Part shown: in pieces, positions 16,811 to 25,488 of the stretch | Position numbering within the stretch: the stretch's first letter is position 1 | Layout of the letters: every line of letters starts with the position of its first letter | Program-made: the position numbers and the translations under genes | Origin: Gp1-AA133 sp964641665 | Lineage (GTDB): Bacteria > Acidobacteriota > Terriglobia > Terriglobales > Acidobacteriaceae | Assembly: GCA_964641665.1 (NCBI GenBank) | Contig: CAZXKO010000013.1 | Span: forward strand, 1-64,000 | Direction of reading: 5' to 3' | DNA length: 64,000 nucleotides | The notes under the pieces: generated by a model | What the model saw: the letters and a program-made list of their open reading frames with translations, nothing else | Database searches by the model: none | What the model was told of the DNA's origin: nothing

Positions 16811-17155
16811 CTAGCTCCCCCGGTAAGTGGTATACCCGTTCGGACTCAACAACAGCGGGATGTGAAACTGCCCTTCACCCTCCCGCACATGAAACGTCAC
16901 CTCAACCACCGGATACAGCCCCTCAACCTGCTGCCCCGCAAAATAACTGCCGGTATCGAAAACGATGCGATACACACCTGCGTCCAAATGACCGTCGTCG
17001 TGCAGGAGCTGTCCACACCGTCCGTCCGCATCCGTTCGTGCTGACCTCACGAGATCCCACACGCCCGAAGCAGAGCGCCGCTCCAACCGCACCGGCACAT
17101 CTCCCGCAGGCCTGCCGCGCGCAACATCCAGCACGTGCGTCGAAATCCGTTTCAT
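16811..17155 (-). CDS. uraH: 5-hydroxyisourate hydrolase
   Basis: This 114-residue transthyretin-related enzyme hydrolyses 5-hydroxyisourate to OHCU. Seen: the N-terminal ISTHVLDVARGRPAGDVPV block with the active-site His, the DGRCGQLL segment, FHIPLLLSPNGYTTY, and the diagnostic YRGS C-terminus. The ATG at 17155 overlaps the uraD stop as ATGA. An in-frame ATG at 17167 would add four residues; a much longer in-frame extension to 17485 runs antiparallel-style through uraD and is not credible. The next gene starts one base after its stop. Confidence 0.95.
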   Translation of the reverse strand: MKRISTHVLDVARGRPAGDVPVRLERRSASGVWDLVRSARTDADGRCGQLLHDDGHLDAGVYRIVFDTGSYFAGQQVEGLYPVVEVTFHVREGEGQFHIPLLLSPNGYTTYRGS

Positions 17156-17664
17156 TCCTGTAGCCATTTCGTCAACCGGATCGCCGTGATCTTCCTCTGC
17201 TCCTCCGCCGCCTCTTTCATTTCCGTTGCGTCGTCGTTCCGCAACCGCCGCCTCAAAACCTCGAGGATCTCCGAAGCCGACTTCCCCGTCGCGCACATCA
17301 GAAACACGCGCCCGAACCGCCGCTCGTACTCCGCGTTCCCAGCCGCCAGCGCCGCCTTCACCGCATCGTCCGCCGCGGCCGCATCTCGTTGCTCCTGTGC
17401 CGACCACGCCGCCGACTGTGCCGTAGCCGATTCCCGAGCCTTCCGCTCGCCAATTCGCGGATGGCTCGCGAACGCCTCCATCCAATCCTTCACCGCCAAC
17501 TTACGCCAGACCTCATCCGCCGCCGCAAGGAAAGCCGCCTTGTCCCTTACCGGCCGCCGTCCCGTCATCCCTACCGCCCAGGCCCGAGACCCGCAACAAG
17601 ACAAAATCTCCCGCGCCGCCTCCTCCTCCCGCAGCTGATTCCACCGCGCCAGCACCTTACTCAT
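17152..17664 (-). CDS. uraD: 2-oxo-4-hydroxy-4-carboxy-5-ureidoimidazoline (OHCU) decarboxylase
   Basis: This 170-residue enzyme decarboxylates OHCU to (S)-allantoin and is the first gene of the six-gene minus-strand operon. Seen: the catalytic His68 in FASHPRIGE, the SAQEQ motif that positions substrate, and the NAEYERRFGRVFLMCATGKSA block with the conserved Phe and Arg. The length is typical. The 247-base upstream region separates it from the xanthine dehydrogenase operon and contains dispersed repeats, so the promoter probably lies there. Confidence 0.94.
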   Translation of the reverse strand: MSKVLARWNQLREEEAAREILSCCGSRAWAVGMTGRRPVRDKAAFLAAADEVWRKLAVKDWMEAFASHPRIGERKARESATAQSAAWSAQEQRDAAAADDAVKAALAAGNAEYERRFGRVFLMCATGKSASEILEVLRRRLRNDDATEMKEAAEEQRKITAIRLTKWLQE

Positions 17665-17693
17665 TTGTCATCGATTCCTCACCCCCATAAACG

Positions 17694-17905
17694 TGTCATC
17701 CCGAGCGAAGTGAGGCGAAGCCGAACGCAGTCGAAGGACCCCATGCACATATGCCGCACCTCCGGCCCAGAAAACTCTTCTTCCACGGACCATAGCAGTC
17801 AGGGTTCATCTTTGGCTCTCCTTCGCGACTTTCGCGGCCAAGAGTTCTTCTCCGCGGCCTCAGCGCCCCCTCTGCGTCCTCGGCGGTGAAAAGCTTTTTC
17901 GCTTG
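17694..17905 (+). repeat. Dispersed repeats between the urate and xanthine operons
   Basis: The gap holds a TGTCATCCCGAGCGAAGTGA copy (17694 to about 17745) and a GCGTCCTCGGCGGTGAAAAGC-type copy (about 17825-17895). No gene is visible. The promoter of the downstream uraD operon should also lie in this gap, but no clear -10/-35 pair could be picked out. Confidence 0.7.
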
Positions 17906-17911
17906 CGCAGT

Positions 17912-18793
17912 TCAAAGCCGTACTTCAACCCCTGACCCCAACCGCCCCAAAAACTCCGCCACCAGATTCCCCGTCACCGCCGCGCGATACCCCGCGTTCG
18001 ACCGGATATCGTCAATCGGCCGAATCTCCCCCGCCGCCGTCTTCCTCGCCAACGCCATCAACTCCGAATCCACTCGTTGACCCCGCACCACCCGTTCCGT
18101 CTCCACCAATCGCAGCGGAACCGGAGCCACGCTCCCCGCCGCGATGCGCACATCCTCCACCACACCCCCCGCCGCCTTCCCCAGTGCCGCCACGCACACC
18201 TTCGAAATCGCCTGCGCATTCCGCGCCCCCACCTTGCGCGAGTAAGCAACATACCCCGCGTACCACCGGGGCAGACACACCGCCCGAATCAATTCATACG
18301 GCGCAAGCCCCATCTTCTTGTACCCGGTGTGAAATCCAAGATATGGCACCCGCCGCTCCCCGTGCGCCGAGACCAGCATCAACTCCGCCTCATACACCAG
18401 CAGCGCCGGCAGAGAATCCGCGGCCGGAGACGCGTTCACAATGTTCCCCCCCAGCGTCCCCCGGTTCTGGTTCGCGATCGAGCCCGTCCACCCGGCCGCC
18501 GCCGCGAGCAACGAAAACTCCCGCTCTACCACCTCATGCCCGCGAATCTCCGAGTATGTACATCCTGCCCCGATGCGCACTTCCTCCGCTGAAACCTCAA
18601 TGCCCCCCAACTCCGCGAGATTCCAGATACTCACCAGCCGCCGTGCCGAAAGCGTGCCCGCGGCATACTGCACCATCACGTCCGTCCCTCCGGCAATCGG
18701 CAGCCACTCACCTGGCTCCCGCGCCAGCAGCGCCACCACATCCTGCAGACTTCCGGGTGCCAACAATTCATACTCCGCCGGATGCGATCTCAT
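17912..18793 (-). CDS. xdhB: Xanthine dehydrogenase FAD-binding subunit
   Basis: This 293-residue subunit takes electrons from the 2Fe-2S clusters to FAD and NAD+. Seen: WLPIAGGTDVMVQYAAG and NQNRGTLGGNIVNASPAADSLPALL (both FAD-binding blocks of the CO-dehydrogenase flavoprotein fold), then SRKVGARNAQAISKVCVAAL and a C-terminal domain ending near GNLVAEFLGRL. It is the third gene of the xanthine dehydrogenase operon and overlaps the iron-sulfur subunit by four bases. The naming follows E. coli xdhABC, where B is the FAD subunit. Confidence 0.9.
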   Translation of the reverse strand: MRSHPAEYELLAPGSLQDVVALLAREPGEWLPIAGGTDVMVQYAAGTLSARRLVSIWNLAELGGIEVSAEEVRIGAGCTYSEIRGHEVVEREFSLLAAAAGWTGSIANQNRGTLGGNIVNASPAADSLPALLVYEAELMLVSAHGERRVPYLGFHTGYKKMGLAPYELIRAVCLPRWYAGYVAYSRKVGARNAQAISKVCVAALGKAAGGVVEDVRIAAGSVAPVPLRLVETERVVRGQRVDSELMALARKTAAGEIRPIDDIRSNAGYRAAVTGNLVAEFLGRLGSGVEVRL

Positions 18794-19278
18794 CGCCCGA
18801 CCCCGCGCCGCGCCGCTTCCGCCACGGCCTCAATAATCTGGATATACCCCGTACATCGGCAAAGATTCCCCGCCAGCCCTTCGCGAATGTCTTCCAACGT
18901 CGGCGCCGCCTTCCGGCTCAGCAGATGACTCGCCGCCACAATCATCCCCGGCGTGCAGATACCGCACTGCGCTCCTCCACACTCGAGAAACGCCTGCTGC
19001 AGCGCATGCAACTGCTCCCCTTGCGCCAACCCCTCAATCGTCACCACGTTCGTGCCCTCGGCCTGCAGCACCGGCACCAGGCAACTGTTCACCAGCTTGC
19101 CATCCATCAGCACCGAGCACGACCCGCACTCCCCTTCTCCGCATCCTTCCTTCGTTCCGGTCAGCCCCAGATGGTGGCGCAACACGTCCAGCAACCGCTC
19201 CATGGGATAAGCGTCCACACTGCACGCGGCACCGTTCAGCGTCAGCTTGATCTCCACCGGCCCATGCCCTGCGCTCAT
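18790..19278 (-). CDS. xdhC: Xanthine dehydrogenase [2Fe-2S] subunit
   Basis: This 162-residue subunit carries two [2Fe-2S] clusters. The plant-type cluster uses the CGEGECGSCSVL and SC residues (GTKEGCGEGECGSCSVLMDG, then VNSCLVPV). The second uses AQCGICTPGMI and NLCRCTGYIQI. It passes electrons from the molybdenum site to FAD. Four-base overlaps on both sides show translational coupling with the molybdenum subunit before and the FAD subunit after it. In E. coli naming this subunit is XdhC and is not the XdhC chaperone of other bacteria. Confidence 0.93.
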   Translation of the reverse strand: MSAGHGPVEIKLTLNGAACSVDAYPMERLLDVLRHHLGLTGTKEGCGEGECGSCSVLMDGKLVNSCLVPVLQAEGTNVVTIEGLAQGEQLHALQQAFLECGGAQCGICTPGMIVAASHLLSRKAAPTLEDIREGLAGNLCRCTGYIQIIEAVAEAARRGVGR

Positions 19279-21542
19279 CGACCCCTGCCCTCAACAGGAA
19301 CGTCGCCAGCCGCCGTCATCGCCGCAAAAATGTCTTCCGGAAGCACCGGAATTGCATTGATCGGAATCCCCAGCGCGTCTTCAATCGCGTTCGCGATCGC
19401 CGGCGCTGGCCCGTCCATCGGCAACTCCCCGATCCCTTTTGCGCCATAAGCTCCGTGAACATTCCCCAGTTCCTCAAAGTACACGCGGATCTCCGGCACG
19501 TCCGCCGACGTCGGCATGATGTAGTTCGTCATCTGCCCGTTCTGCATGCGCCCGTTCTGCCAGACCACCTTCTCATACAGCGTGTATCCGATCCCTTGCG
19601 CGACTCCGCCCGCGATCTGCCCCCGCGCCAGCACCGGGTGCAGGACCCGCCCCACCTCCTGCAACGCAACGAAGTCCTCCACCGTCACCCCGTAGGTCGT
19701 CAGGTCCACTGCGACCTCCGCGATGTACACCGCCCAGGCATACGCCGCATATGCTTCCCCGCGATATTTCTCATCGTCCCAGTAGATGCCGCTCGGCGCC
19801 TCGAATCGCGCCCACGAGACAAACTCGCCTTTCTCGCTAACATACTTCCGGCAGGCCCCGCGAAACTCCTCCCGCGAATAGCTCTCCCCGACCCAGCTTT
19901 CCGCTACCAGCGTCTGCCGCACGCCCCGCGCCGCCGACTGCACCAGCTTCCCCACCACCATCACCGTGCGCGACGCCACCGTCGGCCCGCTGTTCGGAAC
20001 TTCCTCCGTGTCCGGCTGCGCGATCTCCACGTCCTCGTAGGGCAGCCCCAGCGCCTCCGCCGCAATCTGGCAAAGCACGGTCTTCGTCCCCTGCCCGAAC
20101 TCCGTGCTCGAAACCAGCACCCGCACCCGCCCGTCTGCCGTTGCCTCCACCCCCACCACCGAATTCAAATAGCGTTCCCCCGACCCCGTGAATCCCGCGC
20201 CATGCAGAAACGCCGCTATCCCGATCCCTTTTCGCTTCCCCGTCTCTCCGCTCGCTTCCGCATTCTCCCGCGCGAACCTTCCCTTCTTCGCAGCGTAATC
20301 CGCCAGCGCCAGCCCGCGGTCCAGCAATCCGCTCAAATCGATCTCCTCGCGCACCACCTGTTCCGTAGCCGTGGTCAGTCCCGGCTTAAGAAAATTCCGC
20401 TTCCGCATTTCCACCGGCGTCAGCCCCACCACCTGCGCGATGCGATCCATGTGCCGCTCCATCGCAAACAGGCTTTGCGGCGCTCCGAAGCCGCGAAACG
20501 CCCCGTGCGGCGGCGCATTCGTCGCCACCGCCTTCCCGCGAACCCGCACGCTCGGCCAGTTGTAAGGCCCGCCCGCGTGAATCGTCCCCCGCGAAAGCAC
20601 CACCGGTGAAAGCGTCATGTACGCCCCACCATCCACCACGAATTCGATCTCCCCGCCGAGAATTTTTCCGTCCCGGCTCACCGCCGTGCGGTGCCGCGTT
20701 CGCGACGGATGCCGCTTGGTCGTGGCCACCATATCTTCCATGCGGTCATAAATGACCTTCACCGGCCGCCCCGCCTTCTTCGCCAGCAGCGCCGCATGCC
20801 CCGCAATCATCGACGGATACTCTTCCTTCCCCCCGAATGCTCCCCCCGTCTCCGTCTGCACCACGCGCACCTTGTCCTCGCCCAACCCGAACAGCCGCAT
20901 CAGCGCTTTGTGCACGTAATACGGACACTGCAGCGACCCCCACACCGTCACCCCGTGTTCCGGGTCGTACACCGCAATCATCCCGTTGTTCTCGATATAA
21001 AGCTGTTCCTGTGCCCCGGTGAAATATTCACCCTCGACGATGTAATCCGCCTTCTCCCAGACCCTGTCGACCTCGCCCTTCTCGATCAGATATTTCTTGA
21101 AGGTGTTGTCTTCCCCCCAGATGACCGCCGCCTTCCGCTCGCTCTCCTCGATCGTGAACGCCGCGGGCAGCGGATCGTACTCCACCTCCACCGCCTTCAC
21201 CGCCTTCGGCAGCAAGTGCCGGTCCGGGTGCGCCAGAAGCAGAATCGGCTCCTCCGGATGATTCACGACGCTATCCGCCAGACATGGCTGATCCTCCCCA
21301 ATCAGCGCCACGCAATTCTTCCCCGGAATATCCTTCGCCGTGACGACGACAAACTCGTCCCACGCGATCCCCTCGCCGAACGTGATCTTTCGGATCCTGC
21401 CCCGCGGAATGCGGCTCCGCACCGTCGCCCCATACAGCATTCCGGGCAGCGCCATGTCATCGACGTATTGCGCTTGCCCCGTAACCTTGTCCCGCCCTTC
21501 CTTCCGCGGAACCGCCGTCCCGACAATCCGCTCAGTCTTCAC
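19275..21542 (-). CDS. xdhA: Xanthine dehydrogenase molybdenum-binding subunit
   Basis: This 755-residue catalytic subunit of the hydroxylase converts hypoxanthine/xanthine to urate. Seen: GTAVPRKEGRDKVTGQAQYVDD at the N-terminus, GGAFGGKEEYPS, GAYMTLSPVVLSRG, NAPPHGAFRGFGAPQ (pterin/substrate block), GTEFGQG-type SSTEFGQGTKTV, and a late AKGIGELPM motif. The last holds the catalytic Glu of the GxGE signature. It is the first gene of a three-gene operon. Related aldehyde or nicotinate hydroxylases share this layout; the operon's place between guanine deaminase and PuuD/UraH/UraD makes xanthine the likely substrate. Confidence 0.9.
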   Translation of the reverse strand: MKTERIVGTAVPRKEGRDKVTGQAQYVDDMALPGMLYGATVRSRIPRGRIRKITFGEGIAWDEFVVVTAKDIPGKNCVALIGEDQPCLADSVVNHPEEPILLLAHPDRHLLPKAVKAVEVEYDPLPAAFTIEESERKAAVIWGEDNTFKKYLIEKGEVDRVWEKADYIVEGEYFTGAQEQLYIENNGMIAVYDPEHGVTVWGSLQCPYYVHKALMRLFGLGEDKVRVVQTETGGAFGGKEEYPSMIAGHAALLAKKAGRPVKVIYDRMEDMVATTKRHPSRTRHRTAVSRDGKILGGEIEFVVDGGAYMTLSPVVLSRGTIHAGGPYNWPSVRVRGKAVATNAPPHGAFRGFGAPQSLFAMERHMDRIAQVVGLTPVEMRKRNFLKPGLTTATEQVVREEIDLSGLLDRGLALADYAAKKGRFARENAEASGETGKRKGIGIAAFLHGAGFTGSGERYLNSVVGVEATADGRVRVLVSSTEFGQGTKTVLCQIAAEALGLPYEDVEIAQPDTEEVPNSGPTVASRTVMVVGKLVQSAARGVRQTLVAESWVGESYSREEFRGACRKYVSEKGEFVSWARFEAPSGIYWDDEKYRGEAYAAYAWAVYIAEVAVDLTTYGVTVEDFVALQEVGRVLHPVLARGQIAGGVAQGIGYTLYEKVVWQNGRMQNGQMTNYIMPTSADVPEIRVYFEELGNVHGAYGAKGIGELPMDGPAPAIANAIEDALGIPINAIPVLPEDIFAAMTAAGDVPVEGRGR

Positions 21543-21560
21543 GCGTTTCCCTTAGCGAAC

Positions 21561-21862
21561 CTTGTCATTTCGACGCCGGGCGTAGCGGAGGCCGGAGGAA
21601 TCTCGCTTTCCCGCCCACCTCGCCCTTACAGCTCTTCCTTTGCGCCCTTGGCGCTCGCTTTGCGGCCTTTTCGGCCGTTTGTGACCTCTGCGTCTCCCCT
21701 CTTCTTGTCATTCCGACGCCGAGCGCAGCGGAGGCGGAGGAATCTGCTTTCCGATCACCCCTTGTCATCTTTGCGCCCTTTGCGGTTAAAAGCTTTTCTC
21801 CGCGTCCTCCGCGAGCCCCTCTGCGACCTCTGCGGTTAAAGGCTTTTTCGCGTACTCGCCAG
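21561..21862 (+). repeat. Dense dispersed-repeat block between xdh and allantoinase genes
   Basis: The 329-base gap is nearly filled by repeats. Two units are of a variant form (TGTCATTTCGACGCCGGGCG...GGAGGAATCTCGCTTTCC and TTGTCATTCCGACGCCGAGCG...GGAGGAATCTGCTTTCC). Several pyrimidine-rich GACCTCTGCGGTTAAAGGC units follow. No gene is visible. Confidence 0.75.
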
Positions 21863-21871
21863 AATCCAAAC

Positions 21872-23218
21872 TCAGCCCCGCATCTCCCGCCCGGCCGCCT
21901 CTCCCGCAAACCGCCCTTCCTCAAAAACAGCCGCGCCACGCAGATACGTCGCCTTCACCACGCCCCGCAGTTTCTCTCCCAGATACGGCGAAACCGCATG
22001 CCGATGATGCAATCGCTCCTCCGTGACCTCAAACTCACCCGCCGGATCGAACACCACCAGATCCGCATCGTATCCCGACGCAATCCGTCCCTTCCGCGCA
22101 CCGCAGCCCGCCAGCTTCGCGGGCCCTTCCGCCATCCACCGCGCCACATCCTTCAATCCGAATCCCCGCCGCTCCGCTTCGGTCCAAACTACGGGTAGCG
22201 CCACCGACAGGCTGGCAATGCCGCCCCAAGCCGTCTGGAAGTTTCCCTCCTCCAGCCGTTTCATCTCCGGCGGACACGGAGAGTGATCCGTCACCACCAT
22301 GTCGATCACGCCTTCCCGCAGCCCCTGCCAGAGCTTCTCGCGGTTCTCGCTTCTTCGAACCGGCGGCGCGCACTTGCACAGCGTCGCGCCATCAGGAATG
22401 TTCTCCGCTTCCAGATGCAAATAGTGCGGACAAGTCTCCACGCTCACCGCCAGCCCCTCGGCCCGCGCCGCGCGCAGCTCCTCCAGCGCCCGTGCGGTCG
22501 CCAGATGCACAATGTGCAAGCGGAACGAAAATTCCCGGCATAGCCCTAGCATCATCCGGATCGCCGTCAGCTCCGCTTCATCCGGTCGCGACTCGAGATA
22601 CGTCCCGTACCGACGCCAGTCCGCACCCGCCAGTCTCTCCGTCGCCGCATCAATCGGTCCCGGAAGCTCCGCATGCACCAGCAGCGGCAGGCCCGTCCGC
22701 GCGACATGCGGCAACGCCGCCCGCAGCTGGTGCTCATTCACCATCGTGAAGCCATCGACCCCGGGATGCACCAGGAAGCACTTGAACCCCCGCACCCCCG
22801 CAGCCCCCAGCCCTTCGATGTCTCCCTGATTGTCGTGCACAACGCCGCCCCACGCCGCCCAGTCCACCCGGCACTGTCCCGCAGCCGCGCGCCGCTTCGC
22901 CTCGAGCGCCGCCACCGAATTCGTTCCCGGCAAGCAATTCAACGGCATATCGACGAGCGCGGTGTACCCGCCCGCCGCCGCCGCCCGAGTTCCCGTAGCG
23001 AATCCTTCCCACTCCGCCCGCCCCGGCTCGTTGATATGGACGTGCGAATCCACCAGCCCCGGCAGCAGCGCCGCCTCTCCGTAGTCGCGAATCTCGGCAT
23101 CCCGCGGCACTTCACCCAACGAAACCACCGCGCGAATCCGCTCCCCATCCACCACGACCGCGCCCGGCCGAACCTCTTCCGGCGTCACCACCCGACGTGA
23201 GACAAAAGCCCGCACCAT
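21872..23218 (-). CDS. allB: Allantoinase
   Basis: This 448-residue cyclic amidohydrolase opens allantoin to allantoate. Metal-site motifs: LVDSHVHINEPGRAEWEG (HxH), the carbamylated Lys in RGFKCFLVHPG, LLVHAELPG, LHIVHLATA and VVTDHSPCPPEM. The NEPGR(A)EWEGF and TDHSPCPPE blocks are typical of allantoinase and not of dihydropyrimidinase or dihydroorotase. The ATG at 23218 begins the standard N-terminus; an upstream in-frame start at 23257 is less likely. It is alone between repeat-filled gaps and transcribed divergently from guaD. Confidence 0.93.
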   Translation of the reverse strand: MVRAFVSRRVVTPEEVRPGAVVVDGERIRAVVSLGEVPRDAEIRDYGEAALLPGLVDSHVHINEPGRAEWEGFATGTRAAAAGGYTALVDMPLNCLPGTNSVAALEAKRRAAAGQCRVDWAAWGGVVHDNQGDIEGLGAAGVRGFKCFLVHPGVDGFTMVNEHQLRAALPHVARTGLPLLVHAELPGPIDAATERLAGADWRRYGTYLESRPDEAELTAIRMMLGLCREFSFRLHIVHLATARALEELRAARAEGLAVSVETCPHYLHLEAENIPDGATLCKCAPPVRRSENREKLWQGLREGVIDMVVTDHSPCPPEMKRLEEGNFQTAWGGIASLSVALPVVWTEAERRGFGLKDVARWMAEGPAKLAGCGARKGRIASGYDADLVVFDPAGEFEVTEERLHHRHAVSPYLGEKLRGVVKATYLRGAAVFEEGRFAGEAAGREMRG

Positions 23219-23337
23219 GAACTCGCTTCCGCGCCCCCACAACAAAGAAGTCCCCAAAGCCTATCCGGAAGCGTCCCTCTTATCAAATATCCGCTGGGAT
23301 CGGTTTTGACTCAAGACTCGTAGGGACGAATTACAGC

Positions 23338-23520
23338 TGTCATCCCGAGCGCAGTGAGGCGCCAGCCGAACGAAGCCGAGGGACCTTGTGTTTCCCTGCG
23401 ATGCCGCGGGTCTCGCGATAACATGACCCCGAGCTTGTTGAACGGCCGCCCTCGCCCAGCACCAAACGATCCTCAGCGCCCTCTGCGCCCTCAGCGGTTG
23501 AAAGCTTTTCCGCGCGTCCA
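23338..23520 (+). repeat. Long composite dispersed repeat, left copy
   Basis: A TGTCATCCCGAGCGCAGTGA unit continues into a further 130 bases (TTTCCCTGCGATGCCGCGGG, TTGTTGAACGGCCGCCCT, ACGATCCTCAGCGCCCTC). The same extended sequence, with point changes, occurs at 25489, so the two copies bracket the guaD-permease gene pair as direct repeats. The remaining part of the 442-base divergent gap (about 23520-23660) must hold the guaD promoter, but no clear promoter hexamers were recognised. Confidence 0.8.
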
Positions 23521-23660
23521 TCGCCCCAACAACCACCTCACGTATTTCCCCTTCCCGGCTTATACTCTCTTGAGCCCAGCGGCTGCGAAGAGTCCATGTC
23601 GACAGATTAGCCCGCGGAACCGCGCCCCGTTCCCCCTTATGCACCCATAGAGCAACGCGC

Positions 23661-24128
23661 ATGGACAACCCTTTCATGGCTCGCGCCATTCAACTCTCCC
23701 TCGACAACGTCCGCTCCGGCCACGGCGGCCCCTTCGGCGCCGTCGTCGTCCAGAACAACGCCATCGTCTCCGAAGGCGTCAACCGCGTCACCACCACCAA
23801 CGATCCCACCGCCCACGCCGAGGTCGTCGCCATCCGCGAAGCCTGCCGCAAGCTCGGCCTCTTCGAACTCAAAGACTGCGAGCTCTACACTTCCTGCGAG
23901 CCCTGTCCCATGTGTCTCGGCGCCATCTACTGGGCGCGCCTCGCCCGCGTGTACTACGGCAACCTCGCCGCCGACGCGGCCCACATCGGCTTCGACGACT
24001 CCGCCATCTATCAGGAATTCACGCAGCCCCACGCCGAACGCGCCATCCCTATGGTCCAGATGATGCGCGACCAAGCCCTCGCCGCCTTCCGTGCCTGGGA
24101 GCAGAAACCCAACAAGATCCCGTACTGA
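23661..24128 (+). CDS. guaD: Guanine deaminase (cytidine-deaminase fold)
   Basis: This 155-residue zinc enzyme deaminates guanine to xanthine. Zinc site: His52 and Glu54 in AHAEVVAI, Cys82 and Cys85 in CEPCPMCLGAIYWA. The GGPFGAVVVQ start, VTTTNDPTAHAE, and AHIGFDDSAIYQEFTQPHAERAIP blocks and the C-terminal Tyr agree closely with B. subtilis GuaD. The GFDD segment separates it from tRNA adenosine deaminases. It is followed 40 bases later by a nucleobase permease and feeds the xanthine dehydrogenase encoded nearby. Confidence 0.93.
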   Translation: MDNPFMARAIQLSLDNVRSGHGGPFGAVVVQNNAIVSEGVNRVTTTNDPTAHAEVVAIREACRKLGLFELKDCELYTSCEPCPMCLGAIYWARLARVYYGNLAADAAHIGFDDSAIYQEFTQPHAERAIPMVQMMRDQALAAFRAWEQKPNKIPY

Positions 24129-24168
24129 CCGTCCGTCCGCCGTATCACTTTCCCATCGAGGCGAACGC

Positions 24169-25464
24169 TTGATCGACCGCTACTTCCGACTCTCCGAAAA
24201 TCACACCACCGTGCGCCAGGAGTTGCTCGGCGGACTCACCACCTTCGTGACGATGGCCTACATCATCGTCGTCAACCCGCAAATCCTCTCCCAGGCCGGC
24301 ATGCCTCCGGATGGCGTCCTCTTCGCCACCTGCCTCTCCGCCGCCGTCGCCACCCTGGTCATGGGACTCGCCGCCAACTATCCCATCGTGCTCGCGCCCG
24401 GCATGTCGCTCAATGCCTACTTCACTTATTCCGTCTGTCTCGGCATGCACGTCCCCTGGCGCACCGCGCTGGCCGTGGTCTTTTTCTCCGGCACCCTTTT
24501 CCTGATCCTTACCGTGACCCGCGTCCGCGAGCAGATCGTCAACAATATGCCGGACTGCCTCAAGCACTCCACCGCCACCGGCATCGGCATGTTTATCGCC
24601 TTCATCGGCATGCGCAACGCCAAGCTCGTCGTCGCTAACCCCGCCACCTACGTCGGCCTCGGCCGCCTCTCCGATCCCGCCGTTCAGACCGCCGCCTTCG
24701 GCCTCGTCCTCACCATCATCCTCATGGCCCGCCGCGTCAACGGCGCCATCCTCATCGGCATCCTGGGCACCACGCTGCTTGGAATCCTGCGCGGCATCGC
24801 GCACTGGCCCACCGGCATCCTCTCCATCCCGCACGCTTCCTCGACCTTCCTTCAACTCGACTTCCGCAGCGCTCTACGCCTCGGCCTGCTCGAAATCTTG
24901 TTCGCGTTTCTCTTCGTCGATCTCTTCGACAACGTTGGCACTCTCGTCGCCGTCTGCGAACAAGCCGGCTTCATCAAGAACGGCAAAATCCCCCGCGTCG
25001 GCCGCGCCCTCATCGCCGATGCCACCGGCACAATTTTCGGCTCCCTCACCGGCACCTCTACCGTCACCAGCTACGTCGAAAGCGCCGCCGGCGTCGCTGC
25101 CGGGGCCCGCACCGGCCTGAGCAATGTCTTCGTATCGGTTTTCTTTCTGGCGGCCATGTTCTGCTCCCCCTTGGCCACCGCCATCCCTGCCTACGCGACG
25201 GCTCCCGCCCTGATTCTGGTCGGTGCCCTCATGACCCAGTCCATCGCCCACATCGACTGGCACGACTTCAGCGAAGCCCTTCCCGCCTTCATCACCATTT
25301 TGGCCACGCCGCTCACCTTCAGCATCGCGACCGGCCTCAGCCTCGGCCTGATTTCCTACACCGTAGTCAAAATCGCCTCCGGTAAAATCCGCGACGTCAA
25401 CACCCTAGTCTGGATCCTCACCATCCTCTTCCTACTGCGTTATGTCTACCTGGCCCTGGCCTAA
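24169..25464 (+). CDS. NCS2/AzgA-type purine permease
   Basis: This integral membrane protein of about 431 residues has 12-14 hydrophobic helices. Seen: TTFVTMAYIIVVNPQILSQAG, PIVLAPGMSLNAYFTYSV (the helix 3 signature of AzgA/GhxP proteins), FLFVDLFDNVGTLVAVCEQAG and TSTVTSYVESAAGVAAGART. The class imports adenine, guanine, hypoxanthine or xanthine with protons. The start is uncertain. A TTG at 24169 with a GAGG about nine bases upstream begins LIDRYFRLSENHTTVRQE, where the family starts; an ATG at 24091 inside guaD would add 26 unrelated residues. Tight linkage to guaD suggests guanine/hypoxanthine uptake. Confidence 0.9.
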   Translation: MIDRYFRLSENHTTVRQELLGGLTTFVTMAYIIVVNPQILSQAGMPPDGVLFATCLSAAVATLVMGLAANYPIVLAPGMSLNAYFTYSVCLGMHVPWRTALAVVFFSGTLFLILTVTRVREQIVNNMPDCLKHSTATGIGMFIAFIGMRNAKLVVANPATYVGLGRLSDPAVQTAAFGLVLTIILMARRVNGAILIGILGTTLLGILRGIAHWPTGILSIPHASSTFLQLDFRSALRLGLLEILFAFLFVDLFDNVGTLVAVCEQAGFIKNGKIPRVGRALIADATGTIFGSLTGTSTVTSYVESAAGVAAGARTGLSNVFVSVFFLAAMFCSPLATAIPAYATAPALILVGALMTQSIAHIDWHDFSEALPAFITILATPLTFSIATGLSLGLISYTVVKIASGKIRDVNTLVWILTILFLLRYVYLALA

Positions 25465-25488
25465 CTCGCCTTCACAACCTTTTTCATC

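Noticed and set aside
14749..17163. Very long plus-strand open frame (about 804 codons)
   Set aside because: It is antisense to allC, puuD and uraH, which have clear family motifs. Its composition is Arg/Pro/His-rich, as expected for a GC-driven shadow frame.
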